Source: Acrocarpospora pleiomorpha | GTDB lineage: Bacteria > Actinomycetota > Actinomycetes > Streptosporangiales > Streptosporangiaceae | Length of the DNA: 64,000 bases | Direction: 5' to 3' | Assembly: GCF_009687885.1 (NCBI RefSeq) | Contig: NZ_BLAF01000007.1 | Span: forward strand, 62,001 to 126,000 | Part shown: positions 53,442 to 62,733 of the stretch, one piece after another | Numbering within the stretch: the first letter of the stretch is position 1 | How the letters are laid out: every line of letters begins with the position of its first letter | The notes under the pieces: model-generated | What the model was told of the DNA's origin: nothing | The model's input: the letters and a program-made list of their open reading frames with translations, nothing else | The model's database searches: none | Position numbers and translations under genes: made by a program

Positions 53442-54602
53442 CTAGTCGCGCGGGATCAGGACCTCGCCCGATCCCTTGGCCTGGACCTCGCCCCGCTGGT
53501 TCGTCATCACGTAATCGAGATGGATCTTGCCCATGGCGGGGTCGACATCGGGCGACTTGTCGGTGACCGTGGCGCGCAGATAGGTGACGTCGCCGGACAG
53601 CGCGGGGCCGCGGTACTGGGTGTTGGTGTGGTGGACATATCCCCACTCGCCGGCCCAGGAGCTGAGGTAGTCGAGCACCCAGGCGCCCATGGAAGCGCCG
53701 TACCCGTAGGGGCGCGGCATGCCGATGCGCTTGGCGTACTTCGCGTTCAGGTGGCCTCGCGCGGCACCGTAGTAGGCGCCGTCGGCGAATTCCGGGTCCC
53801 AGCCGGCGTGCTCCTCGTTGACCGACATCTCGGCCGTCCAGCCGCTGTTTCCCGGGTCCGCGAGCTGCTTGCGCCACGCCGTGTTCCAGCCGGTCATGGA
53901 GTACGCTCGCCACTCGGTCGTGAACGAGACGACGCTGTGCGGTCCGATGACCTTGGCGGGAAGCTCGTCGCCCACCTGGACCGAATCCCAGCTTCGCCGG
54001 TCGTGGCCTAACGCGATGATCGAGGAAACGTACTCGTGCTTCTCCTTGGTGATGCGTGCCAGGTCGTCGTCACTCCAGTCGATCTCCTCGTCGCGCTCGT
54101 CGAAAGCGGCTGACGCTCGTGCCGTCGCGGGCTGGTAGCGGATCGCGGATGAGCGCTGGATCGCGATCCGCTCGCCGCGCTGGTTCACGTAGTGGTTGTC
54201 GCCGCGTTGTACGACGGTCGGCCCGGCGAACTTCGTCGTCGTCTTGCGGTAGTCGAAGACCATCTGGTCGATGGTGACGCGGTCCCCCGGGAAGATCCGC
54301 GGCCCGAAGAACCACCACTCGTCTCCGGCGAAGAGCATGTGCGACTCCGGGATGTGGCCTTGGGTCGAGGGCCGGGCGCCGTGTCCCGCCTCGCAGACCA
54401 CGGTGAAGGACTGCGGCGCAACAATCTGGCCGAAACGGCTCGCCGCGGCGTATTCCGGGTTGTAGTACAGCGGGTTCGGATGGTGCATCGCCTGCGCCCA
54501 CCGGCGGATGTCGTTGAGCTGGATCGGTTCGACCAGGCCGCTCTGGCTGAGCGGGACGCCGACCCAACGGTCGATGTCGGACGTGTCGAGTTCCTCGGCC
54601 AT
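53442..54602 (-). CDS. Double hot-dog MaoC/FAS1-type dehydratase-like protein
   Basis: 386 aa from ATG 54602 (GAGGAGG site). Two hot-dog repeats are visible. The N-terminal repeat has HHPNPLYYNPEYAAASRFGQIVAPQSF (FAS1-like dehydratase), and the C-terminal repeat has RPYGYGASMGAWVLDYLSSWAGEWGYVHHTNTQYRGPALSGDVTYLRATV followed by an enoyl-hydratase-like ending. It would hydrate or dehydrate an acyl-CoA. With the acyl-CoA ligase at 55479 it suggests a fatty-acid-like or xenobiotic acid pathway. An ArsR gene follows upstream on the same strand. Confidence 0.75.
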   Translation of the reverse strand: MAEELDTSDIDRWVGVPLSQSGLVEPIQLNDIRRWAQAMHHPNPLYYNPEYAAASRFGQIVAPQSFTVVCEAGHGARPSTQGHIPESHMLFAGDEWWFFGPRIFPGDRVTIDQMVFDYRKTTTKFAGPTVVQRGDNHYVNQRGERIAIQRSSAIRYQPATARASAAFDERDEEIDWSDDDLARITKEKHEYVSSIIALGHDRRSWDSVQVGDELPAKVIGPHSVVSFTTEWRAYSMTGWNTAWRKQLADPGNSGWTAEMSVNEEHAGWDPEFADGAYYGAARGHLNAKYAKRIGMPRPYGYGASMGAWVLDYLSSWAGEWGYVHHTNTQYRGPALSGDVTYLRATVTDKSPDVDPAMGKIHLDYVMTNQRGEVQAKGSGEVLIPRD

Positions 54603-54687
54603 GGGTTGCCTCCTCGCCTCACCGCGGCGGACGGCCGCGATCATTTGACAATTCCCGAAATGAGCGTACGGACGATGACGGCGCTCG

Positions 54688-55026
54688 CTAGACGCGGGTC
54701 GAGCGCTCGCCCCGGACTCGCTCCAGGAGGTCGGGGACGAAATACTCGAATACGTCAGTACGCAGGTCGTAGTGGTAGAAGCGACCCTCCTTGCGGATGT
54801 TGATCAGGCCCGCTTCGTAGAGGATCTTGATGTGGTACGAGATCGTCGACTTGGAGATGGGCAACCGCTCCTCCAGATGAGTGCAGGCACAGCGGCCTCC
54901 TTCGTCGAAGAGGGAGAGGATCTCAAGCCGCAGCGGCTCGGAGAGCGCCCGGAAGATGCTGATGTACTGGGCTTCCTGCGACTTCTCCAAAGGAGACTGT
55001 TTCGGGGCGGCATTGACTCGAGGCAT
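54688..55026 (-). CDS. ArsR-family regulator with CxC motif (paralogue A)
   Basis: 112 aa winged-helix repressor: FRALSEPLRLEILSLFDEGGRCACTHLEERLPISKSTISYHIKILYEAGLINIRKEGRFYHYDL in outline. C46 and C48 fall where metal- or thiol-sensing ArsR proteins carry the CVCDL pair. It aligns without gaps to the second ArsR at 59927 over its whole length. It lies between the hot-dog gene and the divergently transcribed acyl-CoA ligase and probably controls one or both. Confidence 0.85.
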   Translation of the reverse strand: MPRVNAAPKQSPLEKSQEAQYISIFRALSEPLRLEILSLFDEGGRCACTHLEERLPISKSTISYHIKILYEAGLINIRKEGRFYHYDLRTDVFEYFVPDLLERVRGERSTRV

Positions 55027-55359
55027 TTTCCTTATCCAGTCATGGTTTTACGTCCGCCCAATCCTATCATGTTTCTAGATCTATGGATTCGTACGGCCTC
55101 GGCGTCGGAGCATGTTCAGCCCAGCTCGGGAGGCGTGAGATTCGCCACGAGGGTGACGATCCGGACCTGCCTGAATGTCTACATTTTCAGTAACATCGAA
55201 GAGTACTGTAACCGAACCGCCTGATGGACTCAACCCGAGCGGGGCCTGCCGAACGACGAGTTCGCCTCGATCGCGGTGTCGACGACCGTCTTCCGAAGTC
55301 AGGGCATGCGACGCGAACCCTCGTGTCCCAGCTCGTGGAAGCGATGACCTGTCGATCTC

Positions 55360-55388
55360 TTGACATGTCGAAGCAGGTTACGAATGAT
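55360..55388 (+). promoter_or_regulatory. Putative promoter of the acyl-CoA ligase operon
   Basis: -35 TTGACA (55360-55365), 17-base spacer, -10 AATGAT (55383-55388), leaving a leader of about 85 bases. The 452-base ArsR/ligase intergenic region is AT-richer than its surroundings; no other feature in it is supported. Confidence 0.4.
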
Positions 55389-55478
55389 GCTTCGGGAACT
55401 ATAGAAGTGTGGAGGCCCAACTTGCCGAGCCAACGATCTCAAGCGTGCACGTGCGGCGCGCGGATACGAAGAGCGTGA

Positions 55479-57116
55479 GTGACCTTGCAGCAGATCCACG
55501 TCGACCCGGACCTGACGTTCCCGGTATTCCTGCGCGCGATCACCGAGCAGTACGGGGACCGCACCGCGCTTGTCTTCGGTGACGAGAGCTGGACGTACCG
55601 CCGTCTCTACGAGGAGGTCACGAAGTTCGAGGCGGCGCTCATCGGCCTCGGCGCCGGAAAGGGGACGCGGGTCGCCCTCCTCATGGGTGGACGGCCGGAG
55701 TGGGTCGTCGCCTGCTTCGCGACCATGTCGATCGGCGCGGTGTGCATTCCGCTGAGCACGTACGAGCCGGCGGTCAAACGGCACCAACTGCTGCGGCACG
55801 CGGACGCCTCGATCCTGATCCTGCAGGATCGCCTGCTCCGGCATGCCTACCTTGACGACCTGGTGGAGGCGTTCCCCGGGCTGGCCGGTTCCGAACCGTT
55901 CTACGAGCCGCGGCTGCCGTACCTGCGCCATGTGGTGCACGTCGGGGACGGTGCCGTCGGTGGGCAGGTCATCGGGTGGGACGACCTGCTCGCAAGGGCT
56001 CCCGGCCTTTCTTCTGAGTACTTGCGGGCCCTTGAAGATGAGATCCACCCGACCGACGACTCCCTCGTCATCTACACCTCCGGCACGTCGGGACCGTCGA
56101 AGGGGGTCATTCACACCCACCGGAGCGTTCGGGTCCAATTCGACCGGCTGCCGGACATGTTCAGCCTGCGCCCGGATGACGTGATCTGGGGGACCTATCC
56201 GCTGTTCTGGAGCGCCGGAGTCGCCTGGGTGCTCGGCTCGGCCATCGCGTCCGGCGCCACCTTGGTGATGCAGGAGTGGTTCGACCCGGCCGAGGCGGTC
56301 CGCCTGATCGAAAAGCGCAGGATCACGGTCATCCATGTGACGCCGCCGCAGCTCACGCAGATCGAGGAGGTGCTGGACGAGAACCCCGCCGACCTGTCCT
56401 CGCTCCGGATCTTCCCGAGGGCTGCGCTGGCCAGTCACACCGACCTGCCGCCCGACCGTCCGTTCGGCGGCGCTTCGCTGGGGCTGACCGAAGCGCTCAC
56501 CTTAGCTGCCGCGATCCCCTGGGACTCGCCCGTGGAGCTACGCACCAGCACCCACGGCCGGCCGCTCCCGGGGATGAGGTTCAAGATCGTCGACCCGGAG
56601 ACGGGCGAGGAGCTCCCACCGAACACGTTCGGGGAGATCGTCTTCAAGGGCACCGGCCTGATGCGCGGCTACCACAAGGTGTTCCCGGAGGACTACCTGG
56701 ATGCCGAGGGCTTCTACCACACCAATGACGGCGGCTATCTGGACGAGGACGGCTACCTTCACTGGACGGGCCGGATGTCCGCGATCATCCGTACCAATGC
56801 GGCCAATGTGTCTCCGGGGGAGGTCGAGTCCGCGCTCTACGAGAACCCCGATGTCCGGATCACCTCCGTGATCGGCGTGCCGGACGCGGCCGTCGGCGAG
56901 GCCATCGTGGCCGTCGTCGTGCCCCGTGACGGCGCCAGCCTCACCGAGGACGGTGTGAAGGCCTACCTCAAGGACCGCCTGGCAAGCTACAAGATCCCGA
57001 GGCAGATCTTCTTCGTCGAGGAGTCCGACCTCCAGATGACGGCGACGAGCAAGCCGGTCCTCAGCCACGTCAAAGCGCTCGTGGACGCCCGGCTGAGCGG
57101 GTCGAAGGTTGGTTAG
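55479..57116 (+). CDS. AMP-dependent acyl-CoA synthetase/ligase
   Basis: 545 aa from GTG 55479. ANL-superfamily motifs: A3 P-loop YTSGTSGPSKGVIHTH, A5-like GLTEALTLAA, A8 GYLDEDGYLHWTGRMSAIIRTNAANVSPGEVE, and a C-terminal lysine in TSKPVLSHVK. It activates a carboxylic acid with ATP and CoA; the acid is unknown. The last residues include the KxxxK-type adenylating lysine. It forms an apparent operon with the MFS gene 24 bases downstream and a second MFS gene beyond. Confidence 0.88.
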   Translation: MTLQQIHVDPDLTFPVFLRAITEQYGDRTALVFGDESWTYRRLYEEVTKFEAALIGLGAGKGTRVALLMGGRPEWVVACFATMSIGAVCIPLSTYEPAVKRHQLLRHADASILILQDRLLRHAYLDDLVEAFPGLAGSEPFYEPRLPYLRHVVHVGDGAVGGQVIGWDDLLARAPGLSSEYLRALEDEIHPTDDSLVIYTSGTSGPSKGVIHTHRSVRVQFDRLPDMFSLRPDDVIWGTYPLFWSAGVAWVLGSAIASGATLVMQEWFDPAEAVRLIEKRRITVIHVTPPQLTQIEEVLDENPADLSSLRIFPRAALASHTDLPPDRPFGGASLGLTEALTLAAAIPWDSPVELRTSTHGRPLPGMRFKIVDPETGEELPPNTFGEIVFKGTGLMRGYHKVFPEDYLDAEGFYHTNDGGYLDEDGYLHWTGRMSAIIRTNAANVSPGEVESALYENPDVRITSVIGVPDAAVGEAIVAVVVPRDGASLTEDGVKAYLKDRLASYKIPRQIFFVEESDLQMTATSKPVLSHVKALVDARLSGSKVG

Positions 57117-57140
57117 GCTGGCGCGGAGCGGGCCGAGCTG

Positions 57141-58436
57141 ATGGTCGCCGAGGCCGGGTCCGCGCCGGAACCCACGCCGGGGCTCCTGGCGCGGCTTCTC
57201 GCCAAGCTGCCGCAGACGGGCGCGCTGCGCAGCCTCCGTCACCAGTCCTACTTCCTGCTGTGGTCGACCTTCCTGTTGACCCAAGGAGGCTTCTGGGTCT
57301 CCAACGTGTCGATGCAGTGGCTCGTATCGAGGCTTTCGGGCAACGACGAGTTCATGCTGGGGCTGCTCTACTTCTTCAATCTCTGCCCGCTGCTGTTCTT
57401 CGCGCCGTACGCCGGGACGCTTGTCGACCGGTTCGAGCGCAAGCGCATCGTGGTCGCCGCCCAGGCTCTCATCGGCCTGGTCTCACTGGCGCTCGTGTTC
57501 GTGCTCAGCATGCTGGGGGATCGGGTGAGCGTCGCGGTGGTTTTCGCGTTCGCGTTCGGTCTCGGCACCCTGCAGGCCCTCAACGCACCGGCGAGCTCGG
57601 CGGTGATGGTCAATTCCGTCCCGCCGGCCGATGTCGCGAGTTCCGTCGCGCTGCAGTCCGTGGGGCTGAACCTCTCCAGGATCGCCGGTCCGGCGCTCGC
57701 CACTCCGCTGCTTGTCGCCTGGGGCGCCCGTCCTTCGTTCGGGGTGTTCGCCGCCACCAGCCTGCTGAGTTCGGCGATCGTCTCACGCGCGAGGATTCGG
57801 CCGATCAAGCTGGCGCGTGACGAGGCGTCGGCGCTGGGGCGGATCGCGGAGGGCATCCGCATCGCCCGGGAGCGGCCACCGGCACTGCTCGCCCTGCTCG
57901 TGACCTCCGTCTGCGCGCTCTTCGCCTCGGCGTATGTCTCCCAGCTTCCCGTGTTCGCGTACACGATCCTCGGCGGGGACGACACGACGTTCACCCTTCT
58001 CCTTGTGGTGACCGGATTGGGTGCCGCGGTCGGCGCGCTCACGACGAGTTCCCGCCGCACGCTCCTCAGCCTTCGCGCGATCGCTCTGCGCATGCTGCTC
58101 ATGGCGATCGCCCTGATGGCGTTCGCGGCGTCACCCTCCTTGCCGCTGTCCCTGGGGCTTTCCGCGCTGGTCGCGGGCTGCAACTTCTCGGTCATGACCT
58201 CGCTCCAGACGACGTTGCACTACGTCGCGCCGGAGCATGCGCGGGGTCGCATCACGAGCCTGTACATCGTGGCGTGGGGAGGTCTCGTCCCCATCGGAGC
58301 GCTGGTGCTCGGCGCGACGGGGAGCCTGATCGGCGCGCCGGCCGCGGTCGCGTGCTCGGCCGGCGTCGCGGCGGTCTTCGCCGCCTTCGTGGCGGCGACC
58401 GGTCCGCGCGAGGCGCCCGGCTACTCGGGCGAGTGA
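57141..58436 (+). CDS. MFS exporter (MFS_3 / enterobactin-exporter-like)
   Basis: 431 aa with about twelve hydrophobic helices. It begins with a short cytoplasmic segment, then SYFLLWSTFLLTQGGFWVSNVSMQWLVSRL and the loop AGTLVDRFERKRIVV, typical of the EntS-like MFS_3 group. Located 24 bases after the acyl-CoA ligase, it may export the product of that pathway or a toxic intermediate. ATG start at 57141. Confidence 0.82.
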   Translation: MVAEAGSAPEPTPGLLARLLAKLPQTGALRSLRHQSYFLLWSTFLLTQGGFWVSNVSMQWLVSRLSGNDEFMLGLLYFFNLCPLLFFAPYAGTLVDRFERKRIVVAAQALIGLVSLALVFVLSMLGDRVSVAVVFAFAFGLGTLQALNAPASSAVMVNSVPPADVASSVALQSVGLNLSRIAGPALATPLLVAWGARPSFGVFAATSLLSSAIVSRARIRPIKLARDEASALGRIAEGIRIARERPPALLALLVTSVCALFASAYVSQLPVFAYTILGGDDTTFTLLLVVTGLGAAVGALTTSSRRTLLSLRAIALRMLLMAIALMAFAASPSLPLSLGLSALVAGCNFSVMTSLQTTLHYVAPEHARGRITSLYIVAWGGLVPIGALVLGATGSLIGAPAAVACSAGVAAVFAAFVAATGPREAPGYSGE

Positions 58437-58464
58437 ATTCTCGTAACTATCTTTCTGAGGAACC

Positions 58465-59715
58465 ATGTCCGCCGAACCCGAAACACGTTCCGAATCCGCA
58501 GCGGCGACAGGCTGGCAGTACGTCCGACTCGTACTCCTTCTTGGCTGCCTGACCGCTCTGCCGCCGCTGAGCATCGATCTCTATCTCCCGGCGTTGCCGC
58601 AGGTCCGTGACGATCTGCAGGCGACCGACTCGATGACGCAGCTCACGTTCACCGGGATGCTTATCGGGATGGGACTGGGCCAGTTGATCGTCGGCCCGCT
58701 CTCGGATGCGGTGGGCCGGAGGCGACCTCTGCTGTTCGGTCTGCTCGCGCATGCGAGCGCTTCGCTTCTCTGTGCGGTGGCGCCGAACATCGAGGTGCTC
58801 GCGGCGTTGCGGCTCCTGCAGGGGCTCAGCGCGTCCGCGGTGTCGGTGGTGATCATGGCTACCATCAGGGATCGGTTCCAGGGCACCGCGATGGCGCGGA
58901 TAATCTCGCGGAACATGCTCGTGGTCGCGATGGCTCCCATCCTCGCTCCGAGTCTCGGCAGCCAATTACTTCGCTTCACGGACTGGCGCGGGATCTTCGC
59001 CACGTTGCTGGTCATCGGTCTCGTGCTCGCTTTGGGCGCGTTCTTGTTTCTGGATGAGTCGCTTCCCCGGGAGCGTCGCCGGTCGTCGCGTCCCCGTGCG
59101 GTGGCGTCGTCGTACCTGGAGATTCTGCGCGACCGCACCTTCATCTCATTGGCGATGATCGGTGGTCTCACCGCTGCCGCGGTGTTCAGCTACATCGGGG
59201 CGTCCTCGTTCGTATTCCAGGACGGGTTCGGTCTCTCGGAGCAGGAGTTCGGCCTGGTCTTCGGGATCAACGCGATTCTCTTTCTGGCCGGGGCGCAGTT
59301 GAACCCTGTCCTGATCTCGCGATTCCCCCTGATCAGGGTCATGATGGCCGCCAATCTGGTCGGCCTGCTGGCCGCGCTCAGCGCGGTGGTGCTGGCCCTG
59401 GGTGAAATCGGCGGGCCGGCCGGTGCGGCGGTTCCGATGGGAGTCGTGCTGTTCACCATCGGGATGGTGCTTCCCAATACGCCCGCGCTCGCGCTCCATC
59501 GCCATGGTGTGAACGCCGGACTCGCGGCGGCCGTTCTGGGCTGCCTCCAGTCGGGAACCGGGGGCCTTGTCGCCCCACTCGTGGGGGCCATCGGGGTCAA
59601 GACGGCCCTTCCGCTAAGTCTGGTGATGACCACAGCACTTGTTCTTGCCGGGGCGCTCCTTCGCCTCACGAGCCGGGACACGAGCGTCTATGAGATCGGC
59701 GGCCGCAAGTCCTAG
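58465..59715 (+). CDS. Bcr/CflA-type MFS drug exporter
   Basis: 416 aa. PPLSIDLYLPALPQVRDDLQATDSMTQLTFTGMLIGMGLGQLIVGPLSDAVGRRRPLL is the signature of Bcr/CflA drug:H+ antiporters: motif D near the first helix and the GPLSDxxGRR loop. Twelve helices. It is separated from the previous MFS by 28 bases and probably co-transcribed, giving two different exporters in one operon. Confidence 0.86.
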   Translation: MSAEPETRSESAAATGWQYVRLVLLLGCLTALPPLSIDLYLPALPQVRDDLQATDSMTQLTFTGMLIGMGLGQLIVGPLSDAVGRRRPLLFGLLAHASASLLCAVAPNIEVLAALRLLQGLSASAVSVVIMATIRDRFQGTAMARIISRNMLVVAMAPILAPSLGSQLLRFTDWRGIFATLLVIGLVLALGAFLFLDESLPRERRRSSRPRAVASSYLEILRDRTFISLAMIGGLTAAAVFSYIGASSFVFQDGFGLSEQEFGLVFGINAILFLAGAQLNPVLISRFPLIRVMMAANLVGLLAALSAVVLALGEIGGPAGAAVPMGVVLFTIGMVLPNTPALALHRHGVNAGLAAAVLGCLQSGTGGLVAPLVGAIGVKTALPLSLVMTTALVLAGALLRLTSRDTSVYEIGGRKS

Positions 59716-59926
59716 GGCCGCTTCGGTAACTATCGAATCGACCCCGGCCCAAAGGATGCCGGGAAGGGATGAGACCCTAGAAGACCAGACATCGAGAGTT
59801 CGGCATTGGCAGAAATTTGCCGCTTTATCAGTGCGCAGCGTACGATAGCGGAGAGTGACAGCCAAGCTGGGCTACATCACAATCTTTACCCATGAGTTAC
59901 TCAATCCGGATGGCGGGGGATCATCG

Positions 59927-60283
59927 GTGAAACGAGGACAGGCCGTACTCGGCGCGTCCCCATTGGAGAAGTCGCAGCTCGATCAGTACATCAGCGTGTT
60001 CAGGGCGCTCTCCGAGCCGCTCCGCCTCGAGATCATTTCGATGTTCGGCGTCGATGACACGTGCGCGTGCACCTTTCTCGAGGAGCACTTGCCGATCGCC
60101 AAGTCGACGATCTCCTATCACGTGAAGATCCTCTACGAGGCCGGCCTCATCGACGTTCGCAAGGAAGGCCGTTTCTACCACTACGACCTCCGCCGCGAAG
60201 TGTTCGACTACTTCGTCCCCGGCCTTCTGGAGCGACTGCGCCTCGGGCGACTCCGCGACGAACAGGCGGCACTGACCCACTGA
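59927..60283 (+). CDS. ArsR-family regulator with CxC motif (paralogue B)
   Basis: 118 aa from GTG 59927, preceded by GGCGGGGGA; the longer frame to 59855 is not homologous to its paralogue. MKRGQAVLGASPLEKSQ aligns one-to-one with the start of the ArsR at 54688, and the CxC pair (C46, C48) and ISYHVKILYEAGLIDVRKEGRFYHYDL are conserved. The two ArsR genes frame the ligase-exporter operon on either side. The C-terminus is 6 residues longer and Arg-rich. Confidence 0.82.
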   Translation: MKRGQAVLGASPLEKSQLDQYISVFRALSEPLRLEIISMFGVDDTCACTFLEEHLPIAKSTISYHVKILYEAGLIDVRKEGRFYHYDLRREVFDYFVPGLLERLRLGRLRDEQAALTH

Positions 60284-60351
60284 CCGGACCAGCGAACTCC
60301 ACCCAGGAGCTCGGGGCATCGTCCAGTACTACTTGCTGAGGCAGGACACGA

Positions 60352-61533
60352 GTGCGGGGCTCCCGGAGAGTGCTGGTCGCGGGCACGGGGCTGGCCGTGC
60401 TGCCGGTTCTCTGGTGGGGGTTCTCGTGGTATTCGCCCTGGGTGCCGGATGTGCTCGGGCTGGTGGATCGGACCTCGGACGCCGCGATCACGGTGGCGAT
60501 CCGCGGGCCGTACCTGGCGATTCCGGCCGTGTTCCTGGGCGCGCTCGCGGTGTGGGCGTGGCGGTGGCGCTGCCGGAAGACGGCGGGAGCGGCGGCGCTC
60601 GCGGCCCTGCTCGCGCTGAGCCTCGCGGTGGTGCCGTGGCTGGCGGCCTGGCGGACCGCCGCGGCCATGGGCGACGCGGTGTCGTTACTCGGCTTCTTCG
60701 ACGAGCCGACCGGCGGCGGGCCGACCGCGACCGAGGTCTACCACCGGGCGGACGGCCAGGACCTCAAACTGGACGTGTGGCTTCCCGAGCGTCCGGCTCC
60801 CGGCAGGCCAGCGGTGATACGGATCCACGGCGGCGGCTTCACCAAGGGCGACCGCACCGAGAGCGTCCAGTGGAACCGATGGCTGAATGAGCAGGGCATC
60901 GCGGTCTTCGCCCCGGACTACCGCCTCTCTCCCCCGCCCCGCTGGCTGGCACAGATCGCGGACGTGAAGTGCGCCATCGGCTGGGTACGCTCCCGTGCGG
61001 ACGACTACGGCATCGATCCCGGCAATCTCTCGCTGATGGGCGGCTCGGCTGGCGGCTCCCTGGCCCTGGTGGCCGCCTACAGCACCGGCGACGACCGGCT
61101 CCCGACCGGCTGCGACCAGCCCGACCTCCCCGTCGCCAGCGTGATCGCGTTCTTCCCCATCACCGACATGTCCGCCATGATGCGTGACTCCCGGCTCCCC
61201 AGCGTCGCCCGCTCCATCGCGACCGACCACCTGGGCGGGTGCGCCCACCGTTTCCCGGACCGCTACCGGCTGACCTCCCCGGCGACCTTCGTACGCCCCG
61301 GCCTGCCCCCCACCCTGCTGATCCACGGTGAGCGCGACCACCTGGTCCCCGTCTCCCAGTCCATCGACCTGTCCCACCGCCTCACCAGCGCGAACGTCCC
61401 CCATCAGACAGTGCTCCTCCCGTGGGAGGAGCACGCCTTCTCCGACCAGTGGGGACGCTGGGGGTCGCAGGTCTCCCGCCCCGTCGTGGCCAGATTCCTC
61501 CTGGGTCAACGCCCCACGCTCGGAAAGACGTGA
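60352..61533 (+). CDS. Membrane-anchored alpha/beta-hydrolase esterase
   Basis: 393 aa. Three N-terminal membrane helices (about 7-28, 48-68, 78-98). A hormone-sensitive-lipase-type catalytic domain follows, with oxyanion motif HGGGF, nucleophile block GGSAGGS, acid in HGERDHLVP and His in WEEHAFSD. It probably cleaves ester bonds of small or acylated molecules outside the membrane. GTG start at 60352. It lies 68 bases downstream of the ArsR gene. Confidence 0.83.
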   Translation: MRGSRRVLVAGTGLAVLPVLWWGFSWYSPWVPDVLGLVDRTSDAAITVAIRGPYLAIPAVFLGALAVWAWRWRCRKTAGAAALAALLALSLAVVPWLAAWRTAAAMGDAVSLLGFFDEPTGGGPTATEVYHRADGQDLKLDVWLPERPAPGRPAVIRIHGGGFTKGDRTESVQWNRWLNEQGIAVFAPDYRLSPPPRWLAQIADVKCAIGWVRSRADDYGIDPGNLSLMGGSAGGSLALVAAYSTGDDRLPTGCDQPDLPVASVIAFFPITDMSAMMRDSRLPSVARSIATDHLGGCAHRFPDRYRLTSPATFVRPGLPPTLLIHGERDHLVPVSQSIDLSHRLTSANVPHQTVLLPWEEHAFSDQWGRWGSQVSRPVVARFLLGQRPTLGKT

Positions 61534-61734
61534 CCGAAACGGAGGGCGGAGGATAACGTCCGATCTTCTCGCCTTGCCGGTATACGGAATAAGCAATTAT
61601 CACAACATGGCATTTGAAGCAGGCGCCTGAGCTCCCCTGCTGGCGAGACGCCGGCGTTCGTTTCGGTTCCGGTAGCCGGGTTGTTATATGGACGAAGATC
61701 CTTTCGATGCTATTTATCGCTATGATCGCCTGCT

Positions 61735-62487
61735 ATGAATCCGCTGGTGAATGTCGTGGTCGCAGCCTCGCTCGCCGCACCGGTGCCGACAGGTCCCGGC
61801 GCTCTGACGAAGAACCCGATCTACGCGACGGGGAAGCTGCCGCAGGTCACCTGCGAGGAGAAGATGTTCAATCCCGCGCGATTCGACTCCGTCCAGTTGT
61901 ACGTCGAGGACATCTCCGACTGCTTGGAACAAGCGTGGCGTCCGCAGCTGGCGAAGGCCGGGATCCCGTTCAGCAAGCCTCGCTTGGTCGTCAAGGGCGG
62001 GAAGCGCATCAAGGCGTGCGGGTTCTCCGGCGAGCCGTACGAGACGTTCAGCATGTACTGCCTGAAGAACAAAACGATCTACATGCTCATCCCCGACCGG
62101 TCACTCGCAGACGAACTCAACCGGCCGACCATCCTGTTGAGCCTCGCCCGTGGGTACGGTTACCATATCCAGCAGCTGACGGGCATCGTCGGCCAGCAAC
62201 TCAAGGCCGAGAAGAAGCTGTCGAAGCGCGGCCTGCTGGCCCAGCGTAAGAGGTTCGAACTACAGACCACCTGCTTCGCCGGCGCCTTCCTCGGCAGCGT
62301 ATGGGACTCGCTGGGACACACCGCCGAACCCAGCTCGGAGCACATGCTGTGGGTGCTGGTCAACACCACCATCGGGCCATCGCAGGGAAGCACAAAGAAC
62401 CGCACCTATTGGGCGACCCGCGGCTACGAGAGTTGGTCCCCGGGTTCCTGTAACACCTTCACGGCCCCAGCCAAGCGCGTGAGCTAG
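61735..62487 (+). CDS. YpfJ-like neutral metallopeptidase homologue with lost zinc site
   Basis: 250 aa, secreted. The fold resembles the neutral zinc metallopeptidase (YpfJ) family: MYCLKNKTIYM before the active-site helix, and after it ELQTTCFAGAFLGSVW, equivalent to the family ELQADCFAG block. The active-site helix reads LARGYGYHIQQLTG (137-150) where the family has the pattern AHEYGHHVQ. The H, E and H of HExxH are therefore replaced by R139, G140 and Y143. It should not be a protease; it may be a binding or cell-wall protein. ATG start at 61735; the 201 bases upstream show nothing else. Confidence 0.7.
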   Translation: MNPLVNVVVAASLAAPVPTGPGALTKNPIYATGKLPQVTCEEKMFNPARFDSVQLYVEDISDCLEQAWRPQLAKAGIPFSKPRLVVKGGKRIKACGFSGEPYETFSMYCLKNKTIYMLIPDRSLADELNRPTILLSLARGYGYHIQQLTGIVGQQLKAEKKLSKRGLLAQRKRFELQTTCFAGAFLGSVWDSLGHTAEPSSEHMLWVLVNTTIGPSQGSTKNRTYWATRGYESWSPGSCNTFTAPAKRVS

Positions 62488-62733
62488 CCAATCCAATCCA
62501 ACATTCGGGCGGCGTAAAACACCTGGCACCGTCTTCCCTGCTGCGACCGACACCCGCTCCGGGTCAGCCCTGAACGGCCCCCTCAGGCATTCAGATTTGC
62601 TCTCAAAGTCGGCGGGGACCTTCCCACCGGGGGCATCATGGGTGAGGTGCGCGATCCGCTCGAAGGCTGGACTCGCGCCCTGGCCGACTCGTTCAGCGTC
62701 CAGTGGGACGTTTTATGGCGCCCGAGACAATGC

